Source: Streptomyces lydicus | GTDB taxonomy: Bacteria; Actinomycetota; Actinomycetes; Streptomycetales; Streptomycetaceae | DNA length: 64,000 nucleotides | Reading direction: 5' to 3' | Assembly (NCBI RefSeq): GCF_001729485.1 | Contig: NZ_CP017157.1 | Coordinates: forward strand, 7,068,001 to 7,132,000 | Shown here: positions 9,174 through 17,711 of the stretch, piece after piece | How the letters are laid out: each line of letters starts with the position of its first letter | Numbering within the stretch: position 1 is the first letter of the stretch | Made by a program: the position numbers and the translations under genes | Notes under the pieces: model-generated | What the model saw: the letters and a program-made list of their open reading frames with translations, nothing else | Database searches by the model: none | What the model was told of the DNA's origin: nothing

Positions 9174-9674
9174 GGGTGGACGAACCCCCTCGGATGAGGT
9201 TGGGGTGCGACGGCGTCGCGGGGCGGTGTGCTCCCCCGGGGCGAGGCCCCGGGGACCCCCGGCCATCTACTGACCGGACCGGGCTCGGGCCACAGTGCGC
9301 GGGCCGAGCGCCGGCCCCTCGCGTCGCCCGTGCGGTGCGCACGGATCTCCGTGATGTGCAAAGGGCCTCCCGGGCGGACGGCCCGATGCCGTCCGCTGAG
9401 ATGCGGCGCCCGATGGCTTGTTCCGGACGCCGACCTGGAAGGGATATTCCCTCGAACCCCCGTCGCCATGCCACGGCACATGACGCACGGTCGATGAACC
9501 TTTGGTAACGCGTGATCGCCGGGCGGCGCGCTCCGGGCCGGCCGGGCCCCGGGGCGAGGAGGCGTCAAAAAGCCCCCGGTCACGGGGGCGTGGGGCCGGC
9601 CGGCCCCCCGGCCGCCGTATGCGCCGGGGGGGGCGGCCGCGCACCGCGGCGGGCCGGTGCGGGGCCTACAGCGC
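9174..9674. other. Intergenic region between phoH-like and isoprenyl transferase genes
   Basis: About 500 bp with no convincing gene; open frames here are compositional. It holds the minus-strand terminator of the isoprenyl transferase gene and, nearer the PhoH-like gene, a nine-base-pair hairpin CCCCGGGGC-GAG-GCCCCGGGG at 9234-9254 that would lie in the PhoH leader. The promoter for the PhoH-like gene must lie here but no clear -35/-10 pair stands out. Confidence 0.5.
9572..9589 (-). terminator. Intrinsic terminator after isoprenyl transferase
   Basis: On the minus strand a seven-base-pair GCCCCCG/CGGGGGC hairpin is followed directly by TTTTTGACG, the classical hairpin plus U-run arrangement, about 85 bp after the stop codon. 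Confidence 0.75.
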
Positions 9675-10472
9675 CTAGAAGCCGTAGCGGCGGTGCCGGG
9701 CCGCGTAGTCGCGCAGCGCGCGGAGGAAGTCGACCTTTCGGAAGGCCGGCCAGAAAACCTCGCAGAAGTAGTACTCCGAATGAGCGCTCTGCCACAGCAT
9801 GAAGCCGGAGAGCCGCTGCTCACCGCTGGTGCGGATGACCAGGTCCGGGTCCGGCTGGCCGCGGGTGTAGAGGTGCTCCGAGATGAGGTCGATGTCGACG
9901 ATCTCGGCCAGTTCCTCGAAGGACGTGCCGCGCTCGGCGTGGTCCAGCAGCAGCGAGCGCACCGCGTCGGCGATCTCCTGCCGGCCGCCGTAGCCCACGG
10001 CCACGTTCACCAGGACGCCGCGGTTGTCGAGGGTGGCCTGCTCGGAATCCTTGAGCACCCGCTGGGTGGCTTCCGGGAGCAGGTCACGGTTGCCGACGTG
10101 GTGCACCCGCCAGCGGCCGTCGGCGGCCAGGTCCCGCACGGTGTTCTCGATGATGCCCAGCAGCGGCTTCAGCTCGCCCTCGGGCCGGTCGAGGTTGTCC
10201 GTCGACAGCAGCCAGAGCGTGACGACCTCGACATCCGTCTCCTCGCACCAGCCCAGCAACTCGCTGATCTTGGCCGCACCCGCCTGGTGGCCCTGCTCGG
10301 TCGTCCGCCCGTCGGCCCGCGCCCAGCGCCGGTTGCCGTCCAGGATGACGCCGATGTGCTTGGGCACCTGGGTGTGATCCAGGCGACCCTCCACCCGCCG
10401 CGCGTACAGCCGGTAAACGAGATTGCGCAGTGCAGGCGGATACGGGATGCGCATCCCGGAAGATCGCAGCAT
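9675..10472 (-). CDS. uppS: cis-Isoprenyl diphosphate synthase (UppS family)
   Basis: About 265 residues. It condenses isopentenyl diphosphate units in Z configuration to make the polyprenyl carrier lipid for cell-wall synthesis. The catalytic Asp and diphosphate-binding motif are at residues 45-51 (DGNRRWA), and the C-terminal RTSGEQRLS-F-LWQSAHSE motif is intact. Streptomycetes usually carry more than one such enzyme, so product chain length cannot be stated. Start chosen at the ATG at 10472 with GGAGGGG about 11 bases upstream; the ATG at 10454 is an alternative. It is divergent from the aldo/keto reductase. Confidence 0.9.
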   Translation of the reverse strand: MLRSSGMRIPYPPALRNLVYRLYARRVEGRLDHTQVPKHIGVILDGNRRWARADGRTTEQGHQAGAAKISELLGWCEETDVEVVTLWLLSTDNLDRPEGELKPLLGIIENTVRDLAADGRWRVHHVGNRDLLPEATQRVLKDSEQATLDNRGVLVNVAVGYGGRQEIADAVRSLLLDHAERGTSFEELAEIVDIDLISEHLYTRGQPDPDLVIRTSGEQRLSGFMLWQSAHSEYYFCEVFWPAFRKVDFLRALRDYAARHRRYGF

Positions 10473-10594
10473 GTATGGTCCAGCCCCTCCGTGCCAATGG
10501 CGGTCGCCCCGTCGCCTCAAGTGGGCAACTTTACTTCTCGGCCGTCGCGACAGCCCAATCAGGTAGGTCACAAGTACGTGATAGGGAGATGAGC

Positions 10595-11626
10595 ATGACT
10601 GGCACCGACTACCGCGCCGCGGATTCCCGCTACGACTCGATGAAGTACCGGCGAACGGGTCGCAGCGGACTCAAACTCCCCGCTATCTCCCTTGGACTGT
10701 GGCACAACTTCGGGGACGACCGCACCCTGAGCTCCCAGCGAGCCATCCTGCGCCGCGCCTTCGACCTGGGCGTCACCCACTTCGATCTGGCCAACAACTA
10801 CGGCCCGCCGCCCGGCTCCGCCGAGCTGAACTTCGGAAAGATCTTCGCGCAGGACTTCCGGGGCTACCGCGACGAGATCATTCTCTCCACGAAGGCCGGA
10901 TATCTGATGCACCCCGGTCCCTACGGCGAATGGGGTTCGCGGAAATATCTCCTCTCGTCGTTGGATGCGTCACTGAAGCGGATGGGCGTCGATTACGTCG
11001 ATATCTTCTACTCGCACCGCTTCGACCCGGACACCCCGCTCGAGGAGACGATGGGTGCCCTGGCCTCCGCCGTCCAGCAGGGCAAGGCCCTCTACGTCGG
11101 CGTCTCGTCCTACAACGCCGAGCAGACCCGCCAGGCGGCCGGCATCCTGCGCGGCATGGGCGTACCGGCCCTGATCCACCAGCCCTCGTACTCGATGATC
11201 AACCGCTGGACCGAGGACGACGAGCTGCTGGACACCCTGGAGGACGAGGGGATGGGCTGCATCTCGTTCGCCCCGCTGGCCCAGGGCATGCTCACGGACA
11301 AGTACCTCAACGGCATCCCCGAGGGCTCCCGCGCCGCCCAGGGCAAGTCGCTGGACCCGAAGCTGCTGTCCGACGAGGTGGTCCGCCGGCTGCGCGGGCT
11401 GAACGAGATCGCCGCCCGCCGCAAGCAGTCCCTGGCGCAGCTCGCGCTCTGCTGGGTGCTGCGCGACGAGCGCATGACCTCCGCCCTCATCGGCGCCAGC
11501 AGCGTCGCCCAGCTGGAGGCCAACATCGCCGCGCTGGACGCGCCCGCGCTCACGGATGCGGAACTGGCCGAGATCGACGAGTTCGCGCGGACCACGGACG
11601 GCGTGAACATCTGGGCCCGGCGGTGA
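10595..11626 (+). CDS. Aldo/keto reductase (MgrA/YghZ-like)
   Basis: 343-residue NADPH-dependent (beta/alpha)8 aldo/keto reductase. The catalytic set is visible: Asp and Tyr in FDLANNYGPPPG, Lys in ILSTKAGY, and His in FYSHRFD. The YGPPPGSAE loop and overall length match the E. coli YghZ/MgrA group (L-glyceraldehyde 3-phosphate reductase, methylglyoxal detoxification), and the same sort of carbonyl detoxification is plausible here. The ATG at 10595 has GGGAG eight bases upstream; the ATG six bases earlier would be too close to it. Single-gene unit. Confidence 0.88.
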   Translation: MTGTDYRAADSRYDSMKYRRTGRSGLKLPAISLGLWHNFGDDRTLSSQRAILRRAFDLGVTHFDLANNYGPPPGSAELNFGKIFAQDFRGYRDEIILSTKAGYLMHPGPYGEWGSRKYLLSSLDASLKRMGVDYVDIFYSHRFDPDTPLEETMGALASAVQQGKALYVGVSSYNAEQTRQAAGILRGMGVPALIHQPSYSMINRWTEDDELLDTLEDEGMGCISFAPLAQGMLTDKYLNGIPEGSRAAQGKSLDPKLLSDEVVRRLRGLNEIAARRKQSLAQLALCWVLRDERMTSALIGASSVAQLEANIAALDAPALTDAELAEIDEFARTTDGVNIWARR

Positions 11627-11741
11627 CGACGGCTGCCGCCCCGGTGGCCCGGCCGCTGCCGTAGGGGAGCGCCGGGGCCGCCCCCGGAGAATCCCGGGGC
11701 GCCGCCGGGAGAACCCCGGGTCGGCCCCGGGCAAGAAAAAG

Positions 11742-11776
11742 CGGGCCGGTCCGTGGGGGGGATACGGACCGGCCCG
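11742..11776 (-). terminator. Intrinsic terminator after prepilin peptidase gene
   Basis: Thirteen-base-pair perfect stem CGGGCCGGTCCGT / ACGGACCGGCCCG. Read on the minus strand it is followed by GCTTTTTCTT, so it fits best as the terminator of the prepilin peptidase gene, though it may also stop the convergent aldo/keto reductase transcript. The remainder of 11627-11895 shows no gene. Confidence 0.8.
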
Positions 11777-11895
11777 AGGGGGGGTTTCCACCATAACCCC
11801 GCGGAAGGCGTGGTGCGCGCACCGGCGCGCTGTGGCGTGGCTCGGGCGGCCCGGAGCGTACGGGGTCGCCCGGAACGGTCCCGCGCGCCACCGGC

Positions 11896-12630
11896 TCAGG
11901 GCGCCGCGGCGGCCCCCAGGAGCAGACCGCCGAATGCCCCGCCGATCATGAAGGGACCCAGTGGCATGGGGGTTTCCCGGCCCCCGCGCCGGGCGAGCAC
12001 CAGTCCCGCGCCGTAGAGCGCGCCGAGCAGCACCCCCGCCGCTCCCCCGGTGACCAGCGTGCGCCAGCCGTACCACCCAAGGGCGACCCCCAGACCGGCG
12101 GCCAGCTTGACGTCGCCCAGTCCGAGCCCCGACCGGTTGATCACGTACAGCAGCAGGTAGAAGCCGGCGAGGAGCAGACCGGCCAGCAGGGCCCGGCGCC
12201 AGGCCGCGGTCTCGCCGGTGAGCAGCGCGACGAGCCCCAGCACCCCCGCCCCGGTCGCCGCGAGCGGCAGCGTCAGTACGTCCGGGAGCCGCCGGACCCG
12301 CCAGTCGACGGTCACCATCAGCAGTGCGAGCGGCGCCATCACCAGCCAGGCGACGAGTTCCGGCCGCGGGCCGGTGGCCGCCGCGAGGGAGGCGCAGACC
12401 AGCGCCGTCGCGGTCGCCGCCGGCAGCGCGGCGGGCCCGTAGACCCCGCAGTCCGGACAGCGCCCCGGGCCGAGCCAGCCGCGTGCCGCGCCGGTGAGCG
12501 GATGCCCGCCGGGGCACCGGGCGCGCCACTCCTCCTCCGGCTCGACGGCCATCCGGTAGGCGGGCCGCGGCAGGAGCAGCCCGACGGCGGCCCCGTAGGC
12601 GGCGGCGAGAACCATCAGCGTCAGTGGCAC
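11896..12630 (-). CDS. A24 family prepilin peptidase (TadV/CpaA-like)
   Basis: 244-residue integral membrane aspartic peptidase with about seven membrane helices. It would cleave the leader of the Flp-type pilin and pseudopilins encoded nearby. The first catalytic Asp is in VDWRVRRLPD and the second in the GLGDVKL motif (the GxGD signature). The N-terminal loop keeps a cysteine-containing zinc-ribbon-like segment (ARCPGG...CPDCG), as in full-length type IV prepilin peptidases; the methyltransferase function is uncertain. The start is a GTG at 12630 (ATG at 12615 possible). It is separated from the main tad genes by about 3 kb of unrelated regulators. Confidence 0.9.
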   Translation of the reverse strand: MPLTLMVLAAAYGAAVGLLLPRPAYRMAVEPEEEWRARCPGGHPLTGAARGWLGPGRCPDCGVYGPAALPAATATALVCASLAAATGPRPELVAWLVMAPLALLMVTVDWRVRRLPDVLTLPLAATGAGVLGLVALLTGETAAWRRALLAGLLLAGFYLLLYVINRSGLGLGDVKLAAGLGVALGWYGWRTLVTGGAAGVLLGALYGAGLVLARRGGRETPMPLGPFMIGGAFGGLLLGAAAAP

Positions 12631-12704
12631 CCGTCGACCCTAGAGCGTGCCGGCGGGCCGGGGTGGGCGGACCGGGAAGGGGCCGGAACTGATAGAACGC
12701 CGGC

Positions 12705-13100
12705 ATGGCGCGGTGGGAGAACGGTCCGGGGATGTTGCACGGTGCGGACTGCGCCGTTCCGGTGGAGATCGCGGCGTCCTACCGCGCCCGTACCCGCGGG
12801 CTGCTGGGCCGCGACGGCATCGCGGGGGCGCTGCTGCTGACCCCGGCGAGCGGGGTGCACACCTTCCGGATGCGGTTCGCGATCGATGTGGCCTATCTGG
12901 GGCGGGACTTCACCGTGCTGGGCGTACGGACGATGCCGCCGGGTCGGCTGGGGCTCCCCCGGCTCCGCGCCCGGCACGTCCTGGAGGCGGAGGCCGGCGC
13001 GATGGCGCGGTGGGGCCTGCGCCGCGGGCTGCGGCTGCGTCTCGAAGCGGCCGGGCAGGACGGCGCGCCCCCGCCCCCGGACGCACCCCCTCAGGGCTGA
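12705..13100 (+). CDS. DUF192 domain protein
   Basis: 131-residue protein of the DUF192 family. The conserved core is recognisable: a GLLGRDG turn, then HTFRMRFAIDVAYLGRDF and later LEAEAGAMARWGLRRG. DUF192 proteins are small beta-rich domains of unknown function, often encoded beside prepilin peptidases in actinobacteria, as here (divergent, 74 bp apart). The C-terminus is a proline-rich tail. There is no good ribosome site; a TAGAAC hexamer seven bases before the ATG would fit a leaderless or very short-leader transcript. Confidence 0.8.
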   Translation: MARWENGPGMLHGADCAVPVEIAASYRARTRGLLGRDGIAGALLLTPASGVHTFRMRFAIDVAYLGRDFTVLGVRTMPPGRLGLPRLRARHVLEAEAGAMARWGLRRGLRLRLEAAGQDGAPPPPDAPPQG

Positions 13101-13119
13101 CGCCCCGTCGCCCGGCCGG

Positions 13120-13602
13120 TCACTCCTGCCAGTCGGCGACCAGGCCCAGCAGGCCGGGGAACCGCGCCTCCAGGTCAGCGACCCGGACGTGGCTGCGCCG
13201 CTCCAGGCCGTACTGGCGCTGCCGGATCAGGCCGGCCTCGCGCAGCGCCCGGAAGTGGTGGGTGAGCGAGGACTTGGGGCGGTCGAGGCCGAACCAGCCG
13301 CAGGTGTGGTCGAACGCCTCGGACTCCAGCAGGAGCGTGCGCACGATGCGCATCCGGAGCGGGTCGCTCAGCGCGCCCATGACGACTTCCAGCCGCAGCG
13401 CGTCGCGGTCGGGCTCCGCCAACGGTTCGGGCGCGCCGGGCGGCACGGGCCGCTGCAGCGCGGCCGGGTCGAGCCGCAACGGGCGCCCGCCGCCCGCCTT
13501 TTCGGAGCCGCCCGAGTGTGCGGTTCCGCTCACCCGCTCGGCCTCGCCCGCCTTCCCGGTGGCGCCTGCCTTCCCGGTTCCCTTCGCCGCGGTGGACGAC
13601 AT
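13120..13602 (-). CDS. ArsR-type winged-helix repressor
   Basis: 160-residue regulator. The first 60 residues are Lys/Gly/Ala-rich and probably unstructured. The winged helix (about 75-145) has the ArsR recognition helix in PKSSLTHHFRALREAGLI. There is no obvious metal-binding cysteine pair (only Cys in HTCGW), so it may sense a small molecule rather than a metal. It is divergent from an MFS exporter gene, with three matching palindromes between them, so it very probably represses that gene and itself. ATG at 13602 has GGAGG eight bases upstream; an earlier ATG at 13626 lacks this. Confidence 0.88.
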   Translation of the reverse strand: MSSTAAKGTGKAGATGKAGEAERVSGTAHSGGSEKAGGGRPLRLDPAALQRPVPPGAPEPLAEPDRDALRLEVVMGALSDPLRMRIVRTLLLESEAFDHTCGWFGLDRPKSSLTHHFRALREAGLIRQRQYGLERRSHVRVADLEARFPGLLGLVADWQE

Positions 13603-13636
13603 CCGCTGCTCCTCCCTCTCGGCCACGCGATCCGCT

Positions 13637-13706
13637 GTACGACTTGCATCGTACTACCATTGCCTGTACGAATCTTCTCGTACCGCTTGTACGAAGTAAC
13701 TCGTAC
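13637..13706. promoter_or_regulatory. Three GTACGA-N6-TCGTAC operators
   Basis: Three perfect 18-bp palindromes with identical half-sites lie at 13637-13654, 13666-13683 and 13689-13706, in the 124-bp space between the divergent ArsR and MFS genes. Only the central six bases differ. Centre-to-centre distances are 29 and 23 bp. Repetition of the same dyad in the shared promoter makes them strong candidates for the binding sites of the neighbouring ArsR-type repressor. Confidence 0.85.
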
Positions 13707-13726
13707 AGACCGGAGGAGGGGACCCG

Positions 13727-15001
13727 ATGACCGAAACCCGTACGCCACCCGTGCCCGCACCCCGCACGGCACCCGTGACCCGGCCCGCGCCGGCGGCAGT
13801 CGCGGCGCCGGTGCCGCCCGTCCGCGAGATCTGGTTCGCCGCCTGGCCGGTGGTCGCGCTCTTCGTCCTGTCGAATGCGGCGATGCCGCTGTACGGGGTC
13901 TGGCAGCGGCAACTCGGCTTCGGTTCGGGCACGTTGACGCTCGTCTACGCCGCGTACGTGGTCGGACTGCTCGGCTCGCTGCTGGTGGCGGGCGTCGCCT
14001 CGGACCGCCTCGGCCGCAAGCCGGTCCTGGTGCCGGCGCTGCTGCTGGGCATCGTCGCCTGCCTCGTCTACGCCACCGCACCCTCGGTGGCCGCGCTGGC
14101 CGTGGCCCGCCTGCTGACCGGGATCGCCACCGGCGCCGCGGTGTCGGCCGGGATGGCCGCCGTCACCGATCTCGCCGCCGGACGGGCCCTCGGTCCGCTG
14201 CTGGCCTCCACGGCGATGGTGCTGGGCGCCGGGCTCGGCCCCGTACTGGCCGGGGTGCTCTCGGAGACCGCGCCCGCCCCGACCGTCACCGTCTTCGGCG
14301 TCGAAGCGGTCCTGCTGGCAACGGCGTTGGCGGTGGTGGCGCGGATGCCGCTGCCCCGCAGCCGACCGGGGCGCGGCGCCGCCGCGGCCGCCGGCTCCTC
14401 CGGTTCCTGGGTGCGACTGCCGGCCGTCCCCCGGGCCAACCGCCGCCATCTCGCGCTGGGGCTGGCCGGGTTCGCCCCGGGCATCAGCGCCACCGCGTTC
14501 GTCCTCTCGCTGGGGCCGTCCCTGCTGACCGGGCTGCTCGGTACGTCGAACCGCGCGCTGGCGGGCGGCATGGCGCTGGCGATGTTCCTGTCCGCGACCG
14601 GGGTGCAGTTCGCGCTGCGCCGGCCGGCGGTCCGCACCGTCCTGCTCGTCTCCGGCGCGGCCACCGTCTCCGCCACCCTGGCCCTGGTCACCGCGATCCA
14701 CACCGGGGCCCTGGCGCCGCTGCTCGCCTCGGTGGTCCTGGCCGGCGCGGGGCAGGGCGCCGGGCAGCTGGGCGGGCTGACGCTGCTGAGCCGCGAGGTC
14801 CCGGCGCACCGCCGCGCGGAGGCCAACGCGGCCCTGAACGCGGGCGGTTACCTCCTCGCCGGCGTCCTCCCCGTCGCCGACGGCTACCTCAGCGACGCCC
14901 TCGGTCTCCCGACGGCCGCCACCCTCTTCGGCCTCGCCGTCGCCGCCCTCGCGGCGGCGGGGGCGGCGCTGGTGGCCCTGCGGGGCGGGGACGCGCGGTA
15001 G
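13727..15001 (+). CDS. MFS transporter (drug-efflux type)
   Basis: 424-residue major facilitator with about twelve membrane helices. The N-terminal cytoplasmic tail is Pro/Ala-rich. The MFS motif A-like loop between helices 2 and 3 is DRLGRKP. The architecture resembles proton-coupled efflux pumps of the DHA1 type. Control by the divergent ArsR-type repressor through three operators suggests inducible export of a toxic compound, but the substrate is unknown. The ATG follows GGAGGAGGGG. Confidence 0.88.
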   Translation: MTETRTPPVPAPRTAPVTRPAPAAVAAPVPPVREIWFAAWPVVALFVLSNAAMPLYGVWQRQLGFGSGTLTLVYAAYVVGLLGSLLVAGVASDRLGRKPVLVPALLLGIVACLVYATAPSVAALAVARLLTGIATGAAVSAGMAAVTDLAAGRALGPLLASTAMVLGAGLGPVLAGVLSETAPAPTVTVFGVEAVLLATALAVVARMPLPRSRPGRGAAAAAGSSGSWVRLPAVPRANRRHLALGLAGFAPGISATAFVLSLGPSLLTGLLGTSNRALAGGMALAMFLSATGVQFALRRPAVRTVLLVSGAATVSATLALVTAIHTGALAPLLASVVLAGAGQGAGQLGGLTLLSREVPAHRRAEANAALNAGGYLLAGVLPVADGYLSDALGLPTAATLFGLAVAALAAAGAALVALRGGDAR

Positions 15002-15041
15002 CCGAACGGCGCCCCGGGCGCGGCCGCGTGCGCCGCGGCGG

Positions 15042-15623
15042 TCAGAAGGCGGCGAGGGCCGCGTCCGCGACCGCCTCCAGGGCGGCGCGGTCGACGCCGG
15101 CGCGCGCGGAGACCCGGAGTCCGCCGATGGTGGCGATGACGAGGTGGGCGAGGGTGCCGGCGTCCCGGTCACGGGTGAGGTCGCCGGCACGCCGGCCGGA
15201 CTCGATCACCGTGCGGAGCGCTTCCAGCCGTACGCCGTAGTCCCGCTCCAACGAGGCGGCGACGGCGGGGTCGTGGGCCGCCACCTCGATGCAGGAGTTG
15301 ACGACCAGGCAGCCCCGGCCGTCCGCGTCCTCCGCGCACTCCTCGTCGATCACCCGCTGGAGCAGCGCGCGGATCTTCTGGCGGGCGGGCAGCTCGCCCG
15401 CCAGGAGCGCGGCGAGTTCGCCGTTCCTGCGCTCCATGTAGCGGGCCAGGGACCGTTCGAAGAGGTCGTGCTTGCTCTTGAACGTGTTGTAGATGCTGCT
15501 GCGGCCCAGGCCCGTGGCGTCGCACAGGTCCTGGGTGGACGTCGCCTCGTAGCCGGCGGCCCAGAACGCCTCCATCGCGGCGTCCACCGCCCGCGCCTCG
15601 TCGAACTTCCTGGGCCGTGCCAT
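15042..15623 (-). CDS. TetR/AcrR family regulator
   Basis: 193-residue TetR regulator. The helix-turn-helix spans residues 10-55 with the recognition helix in TGLGRSSIYNTFKSKHDLF. The ligand domain contains the CLVVNS segment seen in the YcdC/NemR-like subgroup of TetR proteins, where a Cys can be redox- or electrophile-reactive. A near-perfect palindrome lies 20 bp upstream of the start, suggesting autoregulation. No divergent target gene adjoins it, so its regulon is elsewhere or includes the convergent MFS gene only indirectly. Confidence 0.87.
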   Translation of the reverse strand: MARPRKFDEARAVDAAMEAFWAAGYEATSTQDLCDATGLGRSSIYNTFKSKHDLFERSLARYMERRNGELAALLAGELPARQKIRALLQRVIDEECAEDADGRGCLVVNSCIEVAAHDPAVAASLERDYGVRLEALRTVIESGRRAGDLTRDRDAGTLAHLVIATIGGLRVSARAGVDRAALEAVADAALAAF

Positions 15624-15642
15624 GGCGGCACGCTACCATTTT

Positions 15643-15660
15643 TTGGATCGATCGGTCCAA
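15643..15660 (-). promoter_or_regulatory. Candidate TetR operator
   Basis: TTGGATCGATCGGTCCAA, an 18-bp dyad with 16 symmetric positions, immediately upstream of the TetR gene. Spacing and symmetry are as expected for a TetR autoregulatory operator. Confidence 0.65.
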
Positions 15661-15678
15661 TACCGAGCCGCTGCCGGT

Positions 15679-16317
15679 TCACGACCCGGCGCGCGGGAAG
15701 CTGACCTCGACCCGGCGGTTTTTCTTGCGACCTTCCTCGGTGCTGTTGTCGGCGATCGGGTACTGCTCGCCGTAGCCGCGGATCTGGAAGCTCACCGAGG
15801 AACCGAGGTCCTTGGCCAGCTCCTGCTGCACGGCGTTGGCGCGCTTCCTGGACAGCACCAGACCGTGGCTCGCCGACCCGAGGTTGTCGGTGAAGCCGAA
15901 CACCCGCAGGCTGGTGGCGTTCTGCTTCTTGATCTCGGCGGCGATGGTCCCGATGCGGGAGAGCGCGTCCGGGGTCAGCTCGGCGCTGTCCTTGCCGAAG
16001 AGCACCTCCGCCTGGAGCGAGAACGTCACGTTGTCGTTGGTGTCCTGCCGCCGCTCGGAGCCGTCGTCGGTCTCCACGATCGACTTGATGTTGAGCACCT
16101 TGGACGGGGCGAGCTTGGCGCCCTGGACCATCCGCAGGTCGGGGTCGTTGGCGTCGATCCTGACCGGGGGGCTGGAGTCCTCGGTCATCCCCGGCGGGTC
16201 GGCGTGCGCGGCCGGGACCGACAGGGCGGCGGTCAGCAGCAGCGCGACGGCGCCGGCGACGGCGCTGCGGGTCGCTCGGGGCGCGCGAGGGGCACGGGGC
16301 GTCTGGGTCGCGGTCAT
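15679..16317 (-). CDS. Exported OmpA-family protein
   Basis: 212-residue protein with a signal peptide (cleavage probably after AAHA near residue 36) and a C-terminal OmpA-like peptidoglycan-binding domain (about 105-210). The domain shows VLFGKDSAELTP at its start, FTDNLGS and LSRKRANAV in the middle and NRRVEVSF at the end. These include the Asp and Arg that grip diaminopimelate. In a bacterium with no outer membrane this domain would anchor the protein to the cell wall. It follows a lipoprotein gene by 11 bp and lies downstream of the Flp pilin and TadG-like genes, so it may serve the Tad pilus. Confidence 0.88.
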   Translation of the reverse strand: MTATQTPRAPRAPRATRSAVAGAVALLLTAALSVPAAHADPPGMTEDSSPPVRIDANDPDLRMVQGAKLAPSKVLNIKSIVETDDGSERRQDTNDNVTFSLQAEVLFGKDSAELTPDALSRIGTIAAEIKKQNATSLRVFGFTDNLGSASHGLVLSRKRANAVQQELAKDLGSSVSFQIRGYGEQYPIADNSTEEGRKKNRRVEVSFPRAGS

Positions 16318-16328
16318 CGGCTGCCCGC

Positions 16329-16913
16329 TCAGTCCGTGATCTGCACGCTGGCCGGCGGCATGGTCGGCAGCTGGAAGTCGACCTCGGTCACCTTGGCCGG
16401 CGGCGCCGGGAACTGGGCGAAGATCGGGCGGCTGGCGCCCGGCATCAGACCGCTCAGGCCGGTCGTGCACAGGCATTCGCCGTTGGTGTCGCGCAGCACC
16501 AGATAGCGCTTCTTGCCCGCCTTGTCGACGAGGGTGGCCCCGGAGATGGAGGAACGGGAGCGCAGCTCGGTCTCGTTGGAACGCCAGTCGATGGCGTTGA
16601 AGGCGCGGGTGCCGTGGTTGGCGACCGTACCGCTGACGGTGACGAAGCCTCCGGAGTCCCGGACGACAGAGTTCAGGGTGACCACGATGCCGTCGGCCCC
16701 CTTCATCTCGCCGATCACCTTGCTGGAGTCGGCCGCCGGGGTGCCGGGGCCGCCGTCCTTGGGGGTGGCGCTGCGGGACGGCGGGTGCTTGCCGTCCGCC
16801 TGCCCGCCGCCGTCACCGCCGCCACCGCAGCCGGCCACGACGAGAGCCAGGCCGACAGCGCTCGCCATGGCGACCGCTCCCCTGGCGGCCTTCGTGGTGC
16901 GCCGAATGCTCAT
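16329..16913 (-). CDS. Lipoprotein of the tad-associated operon
   Basis: 194-residue predicted lipoprotein. The signal peptide ends in the lipobox LVVAGC, with Cys about 29, followed by a Gly/Asp-rich linker. The C-terminal 130 residues form a probable beta-sandwich (DUF4352-like, extracellular immunoglobulin-like), with VTVSGTVANHGTRAF in its middle. Two cysteines (ECLC) may form or bind something locally. It is co-transcribed with the OmpA-family gene. Function unknown; the gene order points to an envelope anchor or adaptor for the pilus. Confidence 0.75.
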   Translation of the reverse strand: MSIRRTTKAARGAVAMASAVGLALVVAGCGGGGDGGGQADGKHPPSRSATPKDGGPGTPAADSSKVIGEMKGADGIVVTLNSVVRDSGGFVTVSGTVANHGTRAFNAIDWRSNETELRSRSSISGATLVDKAGKKRYLVLRDTNGECLCTTGLSGLMPGASRPIFAQFPAPPAKVTEVDFQLPTMPPASVQITD

Positions 16914-16974
16914 GGATGCGATTCCTTCGATCGTCGTGTGCCCGGTGCGGGTCGGTGTGGTGGTCGGTGCGCGG

Positions 16975-17691
16975 TCAGTGGGCCAGCCGTACGGAGAACA
17001 GGTCGGAGGCGTCGGGCAGGTCCTGGAGGTGGGCGGGGTCGAGCGTCCACTCCTTGCCGTCGCAGCGGAGCGTGACGGGGGCGGAACCGGGGCCGTCCTT
17101 GCCGTCCTTGCCGCCGTCGCCCCCCTTGCTCCCCTTGCCCCCCTTCTCGTCCGTTCCGCCGCCGTCGCCCTTCCCGCCGTCGTCCCCGGTGGCGGGTGCC
17201 ACCGTGCAGCGGGGACCGACGACGGCCTTCGCCTCCGCCTGGCCGTGCGCGCTGCTGGTCGCGGGAATGACCGAACGGCCCACCGCCTTGCGGGTGGTGA
17301 CCGTGACGTCGAAGGACGTCGGCCAGGAGTCCGGTGTGCAGGCGTCGACCCGGGCGTCGTTGCGCCCGGCGAACCAGCTCGCGTTCTCGCAGGCCGCCGG
17401 GGACAGCGCGCCGCGCCCGTTCAGCAGGTCCTCCCAGGCGGCCCGGTCGCTCTCGTAACTCCCGTCGCGGAGCCCGTCCAGCAGGTCCTGGGTCAGCAGG
17501 TCGCGGTACTTCTGGCCGGCGGCGAGCGCGGCCGCGTCGGCGGCGGTCTGCGCGCCGTTGCGGGTGGCCGCCGCCTGCCCGACGGCGAAGAAGGCGAGCG
17601 CGAGAAAGAGCAGGCCCCCGACCGCCACGATGTAGAGCGGGAAAGCCTGCCCGGCGTCGCGCCCGCTGCGGCGCGTGCGTGTGGCCGTCAC
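16975..17691 (-). CDS. TadG/TadE-like Flp pilus assembly protein
   Basis: 238 residues. The N-terminus (residues 10-55) has the TadE/G pattern: a basic start, DAGQAFPLYIV, a single membrane helix, then the Ala-rich NGAQTAADAAALAAGQ helix. The middle region has several cysteines. A Gly/Lys/Asp-rich collagen-like segment (GGKGSKGGDGGKDG) separates it from the C-terminal 40 residues. Probably a pseudopilin or tip protein processed by the prepilin peptidase. The start is the GTG at 17691; the frame is open further upstream, but that would overlap the pilin gene. Confidence 0.82.
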   Translation of the reverse strand: MTATRTRRSGRDAGQAFPLYIVAVGGLLFLALAFFAVGQAAATRNGAQTAADAAALAAGQKYRDLLTQDLLDGLRDGSYESDRAAWEDLLNGRGALSPAACENASWFAGRNDARVDACTPDSWPTSFDVTVTTRKAVGRSVIPATSSAHGQAEAKAVVGPRCTVAPATGDDGGKGDGGGTDEKGGKGSKGGDGGKDGKDGPGSAPVTLRCDGKEWTLDPAHLQDLPDASDLFSVRLAH

Positions 17692-17711
17692 GGCGGTGGC
17701 GGCGCTACGGC

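Noticed and set aside
9490..9520. PHO-box-like direct repeat (GTTACC...GTTCAT) upstream of the PhoH-like gene
   Set aside because: The spacing is 10 rather than 11 and only one unit resembles the consensus; likely chance.
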